A DNA stretch of 64,000 nucleotides, taken from contig NZ_LIVX01000011.1 in the NCBI RefSeq assembly GCF_001905665.1, positions 62,001-126,000 on the forward strand. Reading direction: 5' to 3'. Shown here piece by piece: positions 8,630 through 17,554 of the stretch. The notes beneath the pieces were generated by a model. It was not told the origin of the DNA and did not search any database. It saw only the letters and a list, made by a program, of their open reading frames with translations. Numbering within the stretch: the stretch's first letter is position 1; every line of letters begins with the position of its first letter. Both the position numbers and the translations under genes were made by a program. The stretch comes from Streptomyces sp. CB02261 (GTDB taxonomy: Bacteria; Actinomycetota; Actinomycetes; Streptomycetales; Streptomycetaceae).

Positions 8630-9379
8630 ATGAGAGAAACACCCCGGGCGGAGCCTCCCCAGCCCCGCCCACACCGTGCCGTCGCGCACACCCCTGGGGC
8701 CTCGTGCTCCGGAACTCCTCACCGATCGGATGGCCGCCCGCCCCATACCCCCCGGGGCGTGCGGCAGCCCGATCTCCTCGGCCGCTCTGGAACCACCCCC
8801 CCTGTTCCAGGGCGGCCGGCTCTCTTCTGGGCGCTCGTCACCCTCGCCGTCGTGACCTGGCAGGTGCTCGTCCACGGCCCCTTGGCCAGGCTCGACGAGC
8901 GGGTGTCCCGGGCCCTGGTGGACACGGTCCCCCGGCCCCTCTCCGAACTCGGCGCCGATCTCGGCAACATGACCGTGGCCCTGCCCGTCCTCGTCTGCGC
9001 GACGGGGTACGCGCTGTGGCGCGGCCGCCGGGCCGCCGCCCTCGCCGCGGGCCTCGCGATGGCGGCGGTCCCGCTCCTGGTGATCCCGCTGAAGGAGTGG
9101 ACGGCCCGGCCCGGTCCCCTGGAGCCCTGGGCGCAGGGCTACTACCCCTCGGGTCACACGGCCACGGCCGCGGTCGCCTACTTCGGCGCGGCCTTCCTCG
9201 TCTCGAACCGGCTGATCCCCGTCGCCGCCGTGCTGACGGCGGTGACGGGGACCGGGCTCGTTCTGCGGGGCTACCACTGGCCGCTGGACGTGCTGGCCAG
9301 CCTGTGTCTCTCGCTGCTGATCCTGGCGGTCAGCTCCAGTTGTACGCGTCGAAGTTCTTCGAGAACTCCCACTGGTTGA
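8630..9379 (+). CDS. PAP2-family membrane phosphatase
   Basis: This roughly 249-residue protein has the three PAP2 phosphatase motifs in order: KEWTARPGP, YPSGHTATA, and RGYHWPLDV with the catalytic histidine. They are embedded in five or six hydrophobic helices, so the active site probably faces the outside and acts on lipid phosphates or undecaprenyl pyrophosphate. The start is uncertain because no good ribosome binding site precedes the ATG at 8630, and later start codons could be used; the first 75 residues are proline-rich and poorly conserved in look. The last 16 codons lie inside the 3' end of the convergent chitinase gene. Confidence 0.78.
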   Translation: MRETPRAEPPQPRPHRAVAHTPGASCSGTPHRSDGRPPHTPRGVRQPDLLGRSGTTPPVPGRPALFWALVTLAVVTWQVLVHGPLARLDERVSRALVDTVPRPLSELGADLGNMTVALPVLVCATGYALWRGRRAAALAAGLAMAAVPLLVIPLKEWTARPGPLEPWAQGYYPSGHTATAAVAYFGAAFLVSNRLIPVAAVLTAVTGTGLVLRGYHWPLDVLASLCLSLLILAVSSSCTRRSSSRTPTG

Positions 9380-11132
9380 AGCGGTCCCAGTTGATCGACC
9401 AGGTCATCAGGCCGCGCAGGGCGGGCCAGGTGCCGTGGGTCTGGTAGGTGCCGCAGTCGGTCTTCCTGGTGAGGCAGTTCAGGGCCTTGTTCACCTCGGC
9501 CGGCGTCGTGTGGCCGTTGCCCGCCTGGGTGGAGGCGGGGAGGCCGATGGCGACCTGGTCGGCGCGGAGGGCCGGGAAGAAGCGGTCCGTGTTGCCGGCG
9601 ACGGGGAAGCCGGTGAGGAGCATGTCGGTCATGGCGATGTGGAAGTCGGCGCCGCCCATGGAGTGGTACTGGTTGTCGAGGCCCATGATGGAGCCCGAGT
9701 TGTAGTCCTGGACGTGCAGCAGGGTCAGGTCGTCGCGCAGGGCGTGGATGACCGGGAGGTAGGCGCCGGCGCGGGGGTCCTGGCCGCCCCAGGGGCCCGA
9801 GCCGTAGTACTGGTATCCGAGCTGGACGAAGAAGGTCTCCGGGGCCATCGTCAGGACGAAGCCGGAGCCGTACCTGGCCTTGAGGGTCCTGACGGCCTGG
9901 ATCAGGTTGACGATGACCGGGCTCGTCGGGTTCCGGAAGTCGGTGTCGCCGGTCTGGAGCGACAGCGAGTGGCCCTCGAAGTCGATGTCGAGGCCGTCGA
10001 GGCCGTACTCGTCGATGATCTTCGAGACGGAGGAGACGAAGGTGTCGCGGGCGGCGGTGGTGGAGAGCTGCACCTGGCCGTTCTGGCCGCCGATGGAGAT
10101 GAGGACCTTCTTGCCGGCTGCCTGCTTGGCCTTGATGGCCGCCTTGAAGTCGGCGACCGACTCGACGTTCGGGCACTCCGTGGCCGGGCACAGGCTGAAG
10201 CGGATGTCGCCCGAGGTCACCGAGGTCGGTTCGCCGAAGGCGAGGTTGATGACGTCCCAGGAGGCGGGGACGTCGGCCATCCGGGTGTAGCCGGAGCCGT
10301 TGGCGAAGCTGGCGTGGAGGTAGCCGACGAGGGCGTGCGCGGGCAGGCCGGGGTTGCCCGGGTTGCCGCCGCTGGTCGTCGTCGCGGTCACGGCGGCCGA
10401 CTTCGGTGATTCCCCGGCGCTGTTCGCGGCGCTGACCTGGAAGGTGTACGCGGTGGAGGCGGTGAGTCCGGTGACGGTGGCCGAGGTGCCGCTGACCGTC
10501 TGGACCCGGGTGGTGCCCCGGTAGACGTGGTACGAGGTGGCGCCGGACACCGGGGACCAGGTCAGCGGCACGGTGGTGGACGTCGGGGAGCCCGCCGCGA
10601 GGCCGGTGGGGGCGGCCGGGAGCTGCACCGGGTCGCCGCCGGGGCCGTACAGGGAGAGGTCGTCGGCCTGGTAGGCGGGCGTGCCGTACCAGCCGTGGGT
10701 GTAGATCGTGACCGAGGTGGTCGAGGCGCCCGTGGTGAAGGTGGTCGCGAGCCGCTGCCAGTCGGGGGCGGAGCCCGTCCAGGTGGAGACGTCGGTGGTA
10801 CCGGTACCGGAGGCGCCGAGGTAGACGTAGCTGCCGCGCACCCAGCCGCTGAGCGTGTACGTGGAGCCGGGCTTGACGGTGACGGTCTGGGAGCAGCGGG
10901 CGTTGTCGCTGCCCGCGGGGGTCGCCCGGAGCGCCTTCGTGCCGCTGCGGACGGGCGAGGAGACGGCCGCGCCGCTGCCCGCCGTGCAGGTCCAGCCGTC
11001 GAGGCCGGCCTCGAAGCCGCCGTTGCGGGCGAGTTCGGTGTCGGCGGCCTGGGCCGCGGGGGTGAGCGCGGCGAGTCCGCCGACGGCGAGGGCCCCCGCG
11101 AGGAGCAGGGTGAGAGGTCTGGCGCGGTCCAC
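9330..11132 (-). CDS. Secreted chitinase, glycoside hydrolase family 18
   Basis: The 600-residue enzyme hydrolyses chitin outside the cell. It has a signal peptide (about 1-30, ending PAAQA), then a carbohydrate-binding module (NGGFEAGLDGW onward, about 35-165). A fibronectin type III domain follows (about 172-255), then a GH18 catalytic domain whose DGLDIDFE motif places the acid catalyst at Glu386. This layout is typical of Streptomyces chitinases. The GTG at 11132 is chosen because GGAGG lies seven bases upstream and the signal peptide begins there. Two 12-bp direct repeats at 11180-11209 indicate DasR-type control by N-acetylglucosamine status. Confidence 0.93.
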   Translation of the reverse strand: MDRARPLTLLLAGALAVGGLAALTPAAQAADTELARNGGFEAGLDGWTCTAGSGAAVSSPVRSGTKALRATPAGSDNARCSQTVTVKPGSTYTLSGWVRGSYVYLGASGTGTTDVSTWTGSAPDWQRLATTFTTGASTTSVTIYTHGWYGTPAYQADDLSLYGPGGDPVQLPAAPTGLAAGSPTSTTVPLTWSPVSGATSYHVYRGTTRVQTVSGTSATVTGLTASTAYTFQVSAANSAGESPKSAAVTATTTSGGNPGNPGLPAHALVGYLHASFANGSGYTRMADVPASWDVINLAFGEPTSVTSGDIRFSLCPATECPNVESVADFKAAIKAKQAAGKKVLISIGGQNGQVQLSTTAARDTFVSSVSKIIDEYGLDGLDIDFEGHSLSLQTGDTDFRNPTSPVIVNLIQAVRTLKARYGSGFVLTMAPETFFVQLGYQYYGSGPWGGQDPRAGAYLPVIHALRDDLTLLHVQDYNSGSIMGLDNQYHSMGGADFHIAMTDMLLTGFPVAGNTDRFFPALRADQVAIGLPASTQAGNGHTTPAEVNKALNCLTRKTDCGTYQTHGTWPALRGLMTWSINWDRFNQWEFSKNFDAYNWS

Positions 11133-11179
11133 AACTGCCTCCGGGTGTGGGGGAATCGAGGTGCGAGCGCGCCACAGCA

Positions 11180-11209
11180 TGGTCCAGACCAATCAAGTGG
11201 TCAAGACCT
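11180..11209 (-). promoter_or_regulatory. Pair of chitinase-type 12-bp direct repeats (dre-like, DasR)
   Basis: TGGTCCAGACCA (11180-11191) and TGGTCAAGACCT (11198-11209) match the TGGTCTAGACCA direct repeats known from Streptomyces chitinase promoters. That sequence is also the core of DasR-responsive elements. They end 48 bases upstream of the chitinase GTG. On the minus strand the outer repeat contains TTGACC, a possible -35, so bound regulator would cover the promoter. Confidence 0.8.
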
Positions 11210-11230
11210 CTGCCCCGAGATCACCTCCGC

Positions 11231-11710
11231 TCATTCCGGCCCGGGGCCCCTCTCCTCCCGGGCCAACTGCCCCGCCGCCTCGTGCATCGCCAGTTCGAGG
11301 AGGGCCGCGTCGGTGAGGGTGCCCGCGCCGTCCGGTGTCACCAGCCAGCGCACCGCGCCCGTCGCCCGCCCCGGATACGGGACGACGATCCAGGTTCCGG
11401 CGCCCGCGCCCCGCACGCCGCTGCCGAGCCAGCGGGTGGCGGTGCCCGGCGGGACGAAGAAGCCCATCCGGGCGTCACCGAAGTCGGCGAGGACCGGGCC
11501 CGGCCGGTCCACCAGGCGCGTCAGCACGTCCAGCGTGGGATAGCCGAGCTCCGCCGGCAGGATCAGGACGTCCCAGCGCCTGCCGGCGGGCAGCAGCGCG
11601 ACCCCGTGCGGGTTGCGCTCCCACTCCCACCGGCAGGCGTCGGGATCGGGGGCGACCGAGACCAGCCACTCCACCGCACTCCTGGCGCCCGAGGCCCCCG
11701 TACCAGTCAT
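11231..11710 (-). CDS. Hypothetical protein, 159 aa
   Basis: A soluble protein with no signal peptide or membrane helix. Conspicuous segments are WEWERNPHGVALLPAGRRWD, LGYPTLDVLTRL, GFFVPPGTATRWLG and VVPYPGRATGAVRWLV. The spacing of small domains recalls the N-terminal primase/polymerase-like fold found in many actinomycete proteins, but no catalytic acidic pair is obvious, so I give no function. It is the next gene upstream of the chitinase, on the same strand, but the dre pair lies between them, so they are probably independent. Confidence 0.65.
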   Translation of the reverse strand: MTGTGASGARSAVEWLVSVAPDPDACRWEWERNPHGVALLPAGRRWDVLILPAELGYPTLDVLTRLVDRPGPVLADFGDARMGFFVPPGTATRWLGSGVRGAGAGTWIVVPYPGRATGAVRWLVTPDGAGTLTDAALLELAMHEAAGQLAREERGPGPE

Positions 11711-11809
11711 CTCGACGATCTCCCTCCGTCAGGACACGATGTCCGTACGGAGAGAGCGGTTCGAGGGGCTTCTCTTACGCGGATTCAGCTACTCATCAGT
11801 TGTGATGTG

Positions 11810-11828
11810 GATCACGCCGGCGTGGATC
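11810..11828 (-). terminator. Weak dyad after the polyamine operon
   Basis: GATCACGCC and GGCGTGGATC form an imperfect dyad with almost no loop, 10-28 bases past the stop of the FAD oxidoreductase gene. It could end the polyamine operon, but it is much weaker than other hairpins in this window. Confidence 0.3.
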
Positions 11829-11837
11829 GACCAGCGC

Positions 11838-13256
11838 TCAGCTGTCGAAGCCGAGGCCCACCCGGTCCATGGCCTTGAGCCACAGGTTGCGCCGGCCGCC
11901 GTGCTCGTCGGCCCGGGCGAGCGACCACTTGGTGATGCCGATGCCGGCCCACGCGATCGGCTCCGGCGGGAACGGCAGCGGCTTGGAGCGGACCATCCGC
12001 AGCTCCGTGCGCTCGGTGCGCTCCCCCGCGAGCAGGTCGAGCATCACGTCCCCGCCGAAGCGGGTGGCGCCGACGCCCAGACCGGTGAACCCGGCCGCGT
12101 ACGCCACCTTGCCCTGGTACGCCGTACCGAAGAAGGCGGAGAAGCGGGAGCAGGTGTCGATGGCGCCGCCCCAGGCGTGGCTGAAGCGCAGCCCCTCCAG
12201 CTGCGGGAAGCAGCGGAAGAAGTGCTCGGCGAGCTTGAGGTACGTCTCCGGGCGGTGGTCCATCTCGGCGTTGAGCCTGCCGCCGAAGGGGTAGATCGCG
12301 TCGTAGCCGCCCCAGAGGATCCGGTGGTCGGCGGTGATCCGGAAGTAGTGGAACTGGTTGGCGGAGTCGCCGAGTCCCTGCCGGTTCTTCCAGCCGACGG
12401 AGGCGAGCTGCTCGGCGCTGAGCGGCTCGGTCATCAGGGCGTAGTCGTAGACCGGCACGGTGTACGCGCGGACGCGCTTGACCAGCGACGGGAAGACGTT
12501 GGTGCCGAGCGCGACCCGACGGGCGAGGATCCTGCCGTACGGGGTGCGGACACCCATGCCGGCGCCGACGGAGACCAGGTCGAGGCCCGGGGTGTTCTCG
12601 AAGATCCGTACGCCCAGGTCGAGACAGGCCCGCTTGAGGCCCCAGGCCAGCTTGGCCGGGTTCAGCATCGCCACACCCCGGCGGTCCCAGATCCCGCCGA
12701 GGAAGGTCGGCGAGTCCACCTCGGCGCGGACGGCGTCCGCGTCGAGGAGCTCGATGCCGTCGGCGAGACCGAGCCGGTCGATCTCCGCGTACACCTCGGC
12801 CAGTTCCTCGACCTGGTACGGCTCGGTGGCGACGTCGATCTCGCCGGTGCGCTCGAAGTCGCAGTCCAGGGAGTAGCGGGCGACCGCCTCCTCGATGGCG
12901 TCGAGGTTGCGCTCGCCGAGCTCCTCCAGTTTCGGCAGCTCGGCCGGCCAGCGGGCGAGCCCGTTGCCGAAGCCGTGCGTGAGGGAGGCGGCGCAGAAGC
13001 CTCCGTTGCGGCCCGAGGCGGCCCAGCCCACCTCGCGGCCTTCGATCAGGACGACGTCCCGGGCGGGGTCGCGCTCCTTGGCGAGGAGCGCGGTCCACAG
13101 TCCGCTGTAGCCGCCGCCGACGACGAGGAGATCGCACTTCTCGGTGCCGGTGAGGGCGGGCAGGGCGCCGGGCTTGCCGGGATCTTCCAGCCAGAAGGGG
13201 ACGGGCTGGGCGTCGGAGAGAGATCGTGCAGCGAGACGCATGGCGACTGGGGCCAT
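11838..13256 (-). CDS. FAD-dependent amine oxidoreductase (PuuB-like)
   Basis: This 472-residue flavoprotein of the D-amino-acid oxidase superfamily has the FAD-binding GGGYSG at 47-52 and a GRNGGFC segment after the second strand. Its fold resembles gamma-glutamylputrescine oxidase and related amine oxidases. It is the last gene of the operon with potDABC and an aldehyde dehydrogenase, 37 bases after potC, which strongly suggests it oxidises a polyamine or gamma-glutamyl-polyamine to the aldehyde. The ATG at 13256 has AAGGAG nine bases upstream. The exact substrate is inferred from context. Confidence 0.85.
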   Translation of the reverse strand: MAPVAMRLAARSLSDAQPVPFWLEDPGKPGALPALTGTEKCDLLVVGGGYSGLWTALLAKERDPARDVVLIEGREVGWAASGRNGGFCAASLTHGFGNGLARWPAELPKLEELGERNLDAIEEAVARYSLDCDFERTGEIDVATEPYQVEELAEVYAEIDRLGLADGIELLDADAVRAEVDSPTFLGGIWDRRGVAMLNPAKLAWGLKRACLDLGVRIFENTPGLDLVSVGAGMGVRTPYGRILARRVALGTNVFPSLVKRVRAYTVPVYDYALMTEPLSAEQLASVGWKNRQGLGDSANQFHYFRITADHRILWGGYDAIYPFGGRLNAEMDHRPETYLKLAEHFFRCFPQLEGLRFSHAWGGAIDTCSRFSAFFGTAYQGKVAYAAGFTGLGVGATRFGGDVMLDLLAGERTERTELRMVRSKPLPFPPEPIAWAGIGITKWSLARADEHGGRRNLWLKAMDRVGLGFDS

Positions 13257-13293
13257 GGTTTCCAACTCCTTCGGTGCCTGGGCTGCCTATTGC

Positions 13294-14088
13294 TCAGGCT
13301 GTTGCTGTTTTCTTGCGCCGGTTCGTAATGATTTGCCCGGCCACGACCACCAGTACCGCGAGGACGAACATCGCGGTACCGATGACGTTGATCTGCACGG
13401 GGGTGCCACGCTGCGCCGAGCCCCAGACGAACATGGGGAAGGTGACGGTGGAGCCCGCGTTGAAGTTGGTGATGATGAAGTCGTCGAACGAGAGCGCGAA
13501 GGCCAACAGGGCGCCGGCGGCGATGCCGGGAGCGGCGATCGGCAGGGTGACGCGCAGGAAGGTCTGCACGGGTCCCGCGTAGAGGTCGCGCGCGGCCTCC
13601 TCCAGGCGCGGGTCCATGGACATGACCCGGGCCTTGACCGCCGTCACGACGAACGACAGGCAGAACATGATGTGGGCGATCAGGACCGTCCAGAAGCCCA
13701 GCTCGATCCCCATGTTGAGGAAGAGGGTGAGCAGCGAGGCGGCCATGACGACCTCGGGCATCGCCATCGGCAGGAAGATCAGCGAGTTGATCGCGCCGCG
13801 CGCCCGGAAGCGGTAGCGGACCAGCGCGAAGGCGATCATCGTGCCGAGGACGACGGCGCCGACGGTGGCCCAGGCGGCGAGCTGCAGCGAGAGCGAGAGC
13901 GACTCGCACATGTCGGCGACGCCGCAGGGGTCCTTCCAGGCGTCGAGGGAGAACTCCTGCCAGGAGTAGTTGAAGCGTCCCTTCGGCCTGTTGAAGGAGA
14001 ACGCCATCACGACGAGGTTGGGCAGGATCATGTACGCGAGCGTCAGGAGGCCCGCGATGACGACGAGGTTGCGTCGTATCCAGCGCAT
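13294..14088 (-). CDS. potC: Spermidine/putrescine ABC transporter permease PotC
   Basis: This 264-residue inner-membrane subunit has six hydrophobic helices and the EAA loop EEAARDLYAGPVQTFLRV, which contacts the ATPase. It carries the N-terminal Y(M)ILPNLVVMAFSF region of type I importers. Its start overlaps the potB stop as TGATG, so the two are translationally coupled. It is followed by the FAD oxidoreductase. Confidence 0.9.
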   Translation of the reverse strand: MRWIRRNLVVIAGLLTLAYMILPNLVVMAFSFNRPKGRFNYSWQEFSLDAWKDPCGVADMCESLSLSLQLAAWATVGAVVLGTMIAFALVRYRFRARGAINSLIFLPMAMPEVVMAASLLTLFLNMGIELGFWTVLIAHIMFCLSFVVTAVKARVMSMDPRLEEAARDLYAGPVQTFLRVTLPIAAPGIAAGALLAFALSFDDFIITNFNAGSTVTFPMFVWGSAQRGTPVQINVIGTAMFVLAVLVVVAGQIITNRRKKTATA

Positions 14089-15020
14089 CAGACCAGGTCC
14101 TCCGTTCCCGCTCGGCGGATGTAGACGGTGACCATGACCAGCACGATCGCCATGAGGATGAAGGACAGCGCCGCGGCCGTCGGATAGTCGAGGACCCGCA
14201 GGAACTGCGACTGGATGACGTTGCCGACCATCTTGGTGTCGGTGGAGCCGAGCAGCTCGGCGTTGACGTAGTCGCCGCTCGCCGGGATGAAGGTGAGCAG
14301 GGTGCCGGAGACGACGCCGGGCATCGACAGCGGGAAGGTCACCTTGCGGAAGGTGGTCGCCGGGGAGGCGTACAGGTCCTGCGCGGCCTCGTGCAGCCGC
14401 CCGTCGATCCGCTCCAGCGAGGTGTAGAGGGGCAGGATCATGAAGGGCAGGAAGTTGTACGTGAGACCGCAGACGACCGCCATCGGGGTGGCGAGCACGC
14501 GGTCGCCCTCGGTCCAGCCGATCCAGCTGGTCACGTCCAGGACGTGGAGCGCGTTCAGCACGTCCACGACGACGCTGTCGTCGGCGAGGATCGTCTTCCA
14601 GGCCAGCGTGCGGATCAGGAAGCTGGTGAAGAAGGGCGCGATGACGAGGACGAGGAGCAGATTGCGCCAGCGGCCGGCCTTGAAGGCGATCAGATACGCC
14701 AGCGGGTAGCCGAGCAGCAGGCAGAGCAGGGTCGCGGTCCCGGCGTACAGCAGGGAGCGGACGAACTGCGGCCAGTACTCCTGGAAGGCGTTCCAGTAGG
14801 TCTGGAAGTGCCAGGTGACCTCGAAGCCCTTCTCCAGGGAGCCGGTCTGCACCGAGGTCGAGGCCTGGTAGATCATCGGCAGCGCGAAGAAGACGAGCAG
14901 CCAGATGATGCCGGGCAGCAGCAGCCAGTAGGGGACGAGCCGCTTGCGGGTGGGAGGCTTGCGCAGAACCGGTTCCTCGACCGGCGCCGCCTCCTCCTTC
15001 GTGAGAGTGGAGGTGCTCAT
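14088..15020 (-). CDS. potB: Spermidine/putrescine ABC transporter permease PotB
   Basis: The 310-residue permease has a short cytoplasmic N-terminus, six transmembrane helices (the first at LLLPGIIWLLVFFALPM) and the EAA loop HEAAQDLYASPATTFRKV. It pairs with PotC to form the channel. Its ATG overlaps the potA stop by four bases (ATGA). Confidence 0.9.
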   Translation of the reverse strand: MSTSTLTKEEAAPVEEPVLRKPPTRKRLVPYWLLLPGIIWLLVFFALPMIYQASTSVQTGSLEKGFEVTWHFQTYWNAFQEYWPQFVRSLLYAGTATLLCLLLGYPLAYLIAFKAGRWRNLLLVLVIAPFFTSFLIRTLAWKTILADDSVVVDVLNALHVLDVTSWIGWTEGDRVLATPMAVVCGLTYNFLPFMILPLYTSLERIDGRLHEAAQDLYASPATTFRKVTFPLSMPGVVSGTLLTFIPASGDYVNAELLGSTDTKMVGNVIQSQFLRVLDYPTAAALSFILMAIVLVMVTVYIRRAGTEDLV

Positions 15021-16186
15021 CCGGCGTCCTCCACCGTCTCCACGCCCGCGTCGATGTCCTGCGTCGCGTCGAGGCCGAAGGTGTGGGCCGGGTTCCAGTG
15101 CAGGACGACCTGGGCGCCGGGGCGGAGGCGCGCGTCCCGCTCGATGTTCTGCTCGTACACCTGGAGCTCGGCGCCCGCCGGGCTGTTGACCACGTACTGG
15201 GTGGAGACGCCGATGAACGAGGAGTCGACGATCCGGCCGGTGACCCGGTTGCGGCCGTCGGCTATCGTCCCCGCGTCGTCGGCGTGCGCGAGCGAGATCT
15301 TCTCGGGGCGGACGCCCACGAGCACCGAGCCGCCCGGGCGGACGGCGGAGGTACAGCGGTCGCCGGGGACCCGGAGCTTGCCGCCGCCGGCGGTGACGAC
15401 GACCTCGGAGCCGGTCTCGACGACCTCGGCCTCGATGAGGTTGGAGGTGCCGAGGAAGTTGGCGACGAAGGTCGTGCTCGGGTTCTCGTACAGGTCGGCG
15501 GGGGCGCCGAGCTGCTCGACCCGGCCGCCGTTCATCACCGCGACCTGGTCGGCCATCGTCATGGCCTCCTCCTGGTCGTGGGTGACGTGCACGAAGGTGA
15601 TGCCGACCTCGGTCTGGATCCGCTTGAGCTCCAGCTGCATCTGCCGGCGCAGCTTGAGGTCGAGGGCGCCGAGCGGCTCGTCGAGGAGGAGCACCTGCGG
15701 GTGGTTGATGAGCGCGCGGGCCACCGCGACGCGCTGCTGCTGGCCGCCGGAGAGCTGGTGCGGCTTGTGCCGGGCCTTGTCGCCGAGCTGGACGAGCTCC
15801 AGCATGTCGTCGACCTGCTTCTTCACCGACTTGATGCCGCGGCGGCGCAGGCCGAAGGCGATGTTCTCGCTGATGTCCATGTGCGGGAAGAGCGCGTAGG
15901 ACTGGAAGACGGTGTTGACCGGCCGCTTGTACGGCGGGAGGTCGGTGACGTCCGTGTCGCCGAGGAAGACGGTGCCGGTGCTGGGGTCCTCCAGGCCGGC
16001 GATCATGCGGAGCGTGGTGGTCTTGCCGCAGCCGGAGGCGCCGAGGAGGGCGAAAAAGGAGCCCTGCGGGACGGTCAGGTCGAGCGGGTGGACGGCGGTG
16101 AAGGAGCCGTACGTCTTGCTGATCCCGGTGAGACGGACGTCGCCGCCGCCAGTGTTCTTTCCGGTGTGAACAGTCTTGTCAGTCAT
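15017..16186 (-). CDS. potA: Spermidine/putrescine ABC transporter ATPase PotA
   Basis: The 389-residue ATPase has Walker A GASGCGKT at 49-56, the signature LSGGQQQR, Walker B VLLLDEPLGALD and a C-terminal TOBE regulatory domain (about 290-375). The frame is open for another 700 bases upstream, but that part is antisense to potD; the ATG at 16186 (MTDKTVH) starts the conserved protein. It lies 44 bases downstream of potD. Confidence 0.92.
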   Translation of the reverse strand: MTDKTVHTGKNTGGGDVRLTGISKTYGSFTAVHPLDLTVPQGSFFALLGASGCGKTTTLRMIAGLEDPSTGTVFLGDTDVTDLPPYKRPVNTVFQSYALFPHMDISENIAFGLRRRGIKSVKKQVDDMLELVQLGDKARHKPHQLSGGQQQRVAVARALINHPQVLLLDEPLGALDLKLRRQMQLELKRIQTEVGITFVHVTHDQEEAMTMADQVAVMNGGRVEQLGAPADLYENPSTTFVANFLGTSNLIEAEVVETGSEVVVTAGGGKLRVPGDRCTSAVRPGGSVLVGVRPEKISLAHADDAGTIADGRNRVTGRIVDSSFIGVSTQYVVNSPAGAELQVYEQNIERDARLRPGAQVVLHWNPAHTFGLDATQDIDAGVETVEDAG

Positions 16187-16230
16187 GGGTCGTGGTCCCA
16201 GGGGAGTGAGAGAGGTGGACGACGTGGGCC

Positions 16231-17478
16231 TCAGGCGCCGATGAGCTTGGCGAACTTCTCCTCGTACGCCGTCTCCTCCGCGCTGGTGAGCGAGCGGAAG
16301 GCGCGCGACTTCTTGGCCATGGCCTTGTCCGGGAGGATCAGCGTGTTGTTCGCGAGCTCGGGGTCGATCTTGGCGAGCTCGTCCTTCACCCCGTCCACGG
16401 GGCACACGTAGTTGATGTACGCGGCGAGCTGGGCGGCGACGGGGAGCTCGTAGTAGTAGTCGATGAGCTTCTCGGCGTTCGTCTTGTGCCGGGCCTGGGC
16501 GGGGACGAGCAGGTTGTCGCTGGAGGTGATGTAACCGGCGGACGGGATGGAGAACCTGATGTCCGGGTTGTCCGCCTGGAGCTGGATGATGTCGCCGGCC
16601 CAGGCGAGACAGGCGGCGATGTCGCCCTTGTCCAGGTCGGAGGTGTAGTCGTTGCCGGTGAAGCGGCGTATCTGCTTCTTGTCGACGGCCTTCTGGAGGC
16701 GACCTATCGCCGCGTCGTAGTCGGCGTCCGTGAACGCCCCGGGGTCCTTGCCCATGTCGAGCAGGGTCATGCCGACGGTGTCGCGCATCTCGGTGAGGAA
16801 GCCGACGCGGCCCTTCAGGGCGGGGTCGTCGAGGAGCTGGGTGACCGAGTCGACCTTCTTGCCGCCGGTCGCCTTCGCGTTGTAGGCGATGACGGTGGAG
16901 ATACCGGTCCACGGGTACGAGTAGGACCGGCCCGGGTCCCAGTCGGGGCGGCGGAACTGGCCGGAGAGGTTGGCGTACGCGTTGGGCAGGTTCGCCGGGT
17001 CGAGCTTCTGCGCCCAGCCGAGGCGGATCATGCGGGCGGCGAGCCAGTCGGTGACGCAGATCAGGTCGCGGCCGGTGTCCTGGCCGGCCGCGAGCTGCGG
17101 TTTGATCTTTCCGAAGAACTCGACGTTGTCGTTGATGTCCTCGGTGTACTTGACCTTGATCCCGGTGCGCTTCGTGAACGCCTCCAGGCTGGGGCGGCCC
17201 TTCTCGTCCTCACTGACGTCCATGTACTCGGTCCAGTTGGAGAAGGCGAGGGTCTTCTCCTTGGCCGAGTCGTCCGTGGAGGCGGTGCCCTGGCCCTCCC
17301 GCTTGGCCGGCGGGATGCCGCAGGCGCTCAGGGAGGCGAGGCCGCCGATCGTGAGGGCGCCGACTCCGCCCGCGCGCAGCATCGAACGGCGGCTGAGGGC
17401 TCCCCGGCCGCTGGTCAGGCTGCGTCGTATCGCCGCCGTCTGCGCGGCGGACAGGCTGTCGGGCTCGTACTGCTCCAT
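16231..17478 (-). CDS. potD: Spermidine/putrescine-binding lipoprotein PotD
   Basis: A 415-residue periplasmic-type binding protein. Twin arginines at 30-31 (LSRRSMLRAGG) precede a hydrophobic stretch and a lipobox LSAC with Cys53, so it is probably a Tat-exported lipoprotein. The mature part has the PotD signatures FSNWTEYMD and RFTGNDY and the NPDIRFSIPSAGY region. It delivers polyamines to PotABC encoded just downstream. The ATG at 17478 is preceded by AAAGGG. Confidence 0.92.
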   Translation of the reverse strand: MEQYEPDSLSAAQTAAIRRSLTSGRGALSRRSMLRAGGVGALTIGGLASLSACGIPPAKREGQGTASTDDSAKEKTLAFSNWTEYMDVSEDEKGRPSLEAFTKRTGIKVKYTEDINDNVEFFGKIKPQLAAGQDTGRDLICVTDWLAARMIRLGWAQKLDPANLPNAYANLSGQFRRPDWDPGRSYSYPWTGISTVIAYNAKATGGKKVDSVTQLLDDPALKGRVGFLTEMRDTVGMTLLDMGKDPGAFTDADYDAAIGRLQKAVDKKQIRRFTGNDYTSDLDKGDIAACLAWAGDIIQLQADNPDIRFSIPSAGYITSSDNLLVPAQARHKTNAEKLIDYYYELPVAAQLAAYINYVCPVDGVKDELAKIDPELANNTLILPDKAMAKKSRAFRSLTSAEETAYEEKFAKLIGA

Positions 17479-17554
17479 GCGCTGTGCCCTTTCGGGATGG
17501 TGTGGGCCGCTGGTCGGGCGGCGGACCACGCGGCGGTAGCCGCAGGTCGAGTGC

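Noticed and set aside
16187..16912. N-terminal extension of PotA
   Set aside because: It is an out-of-frame reading of potD on the same strand; the conserved ATPase begins at MTDKTVH.
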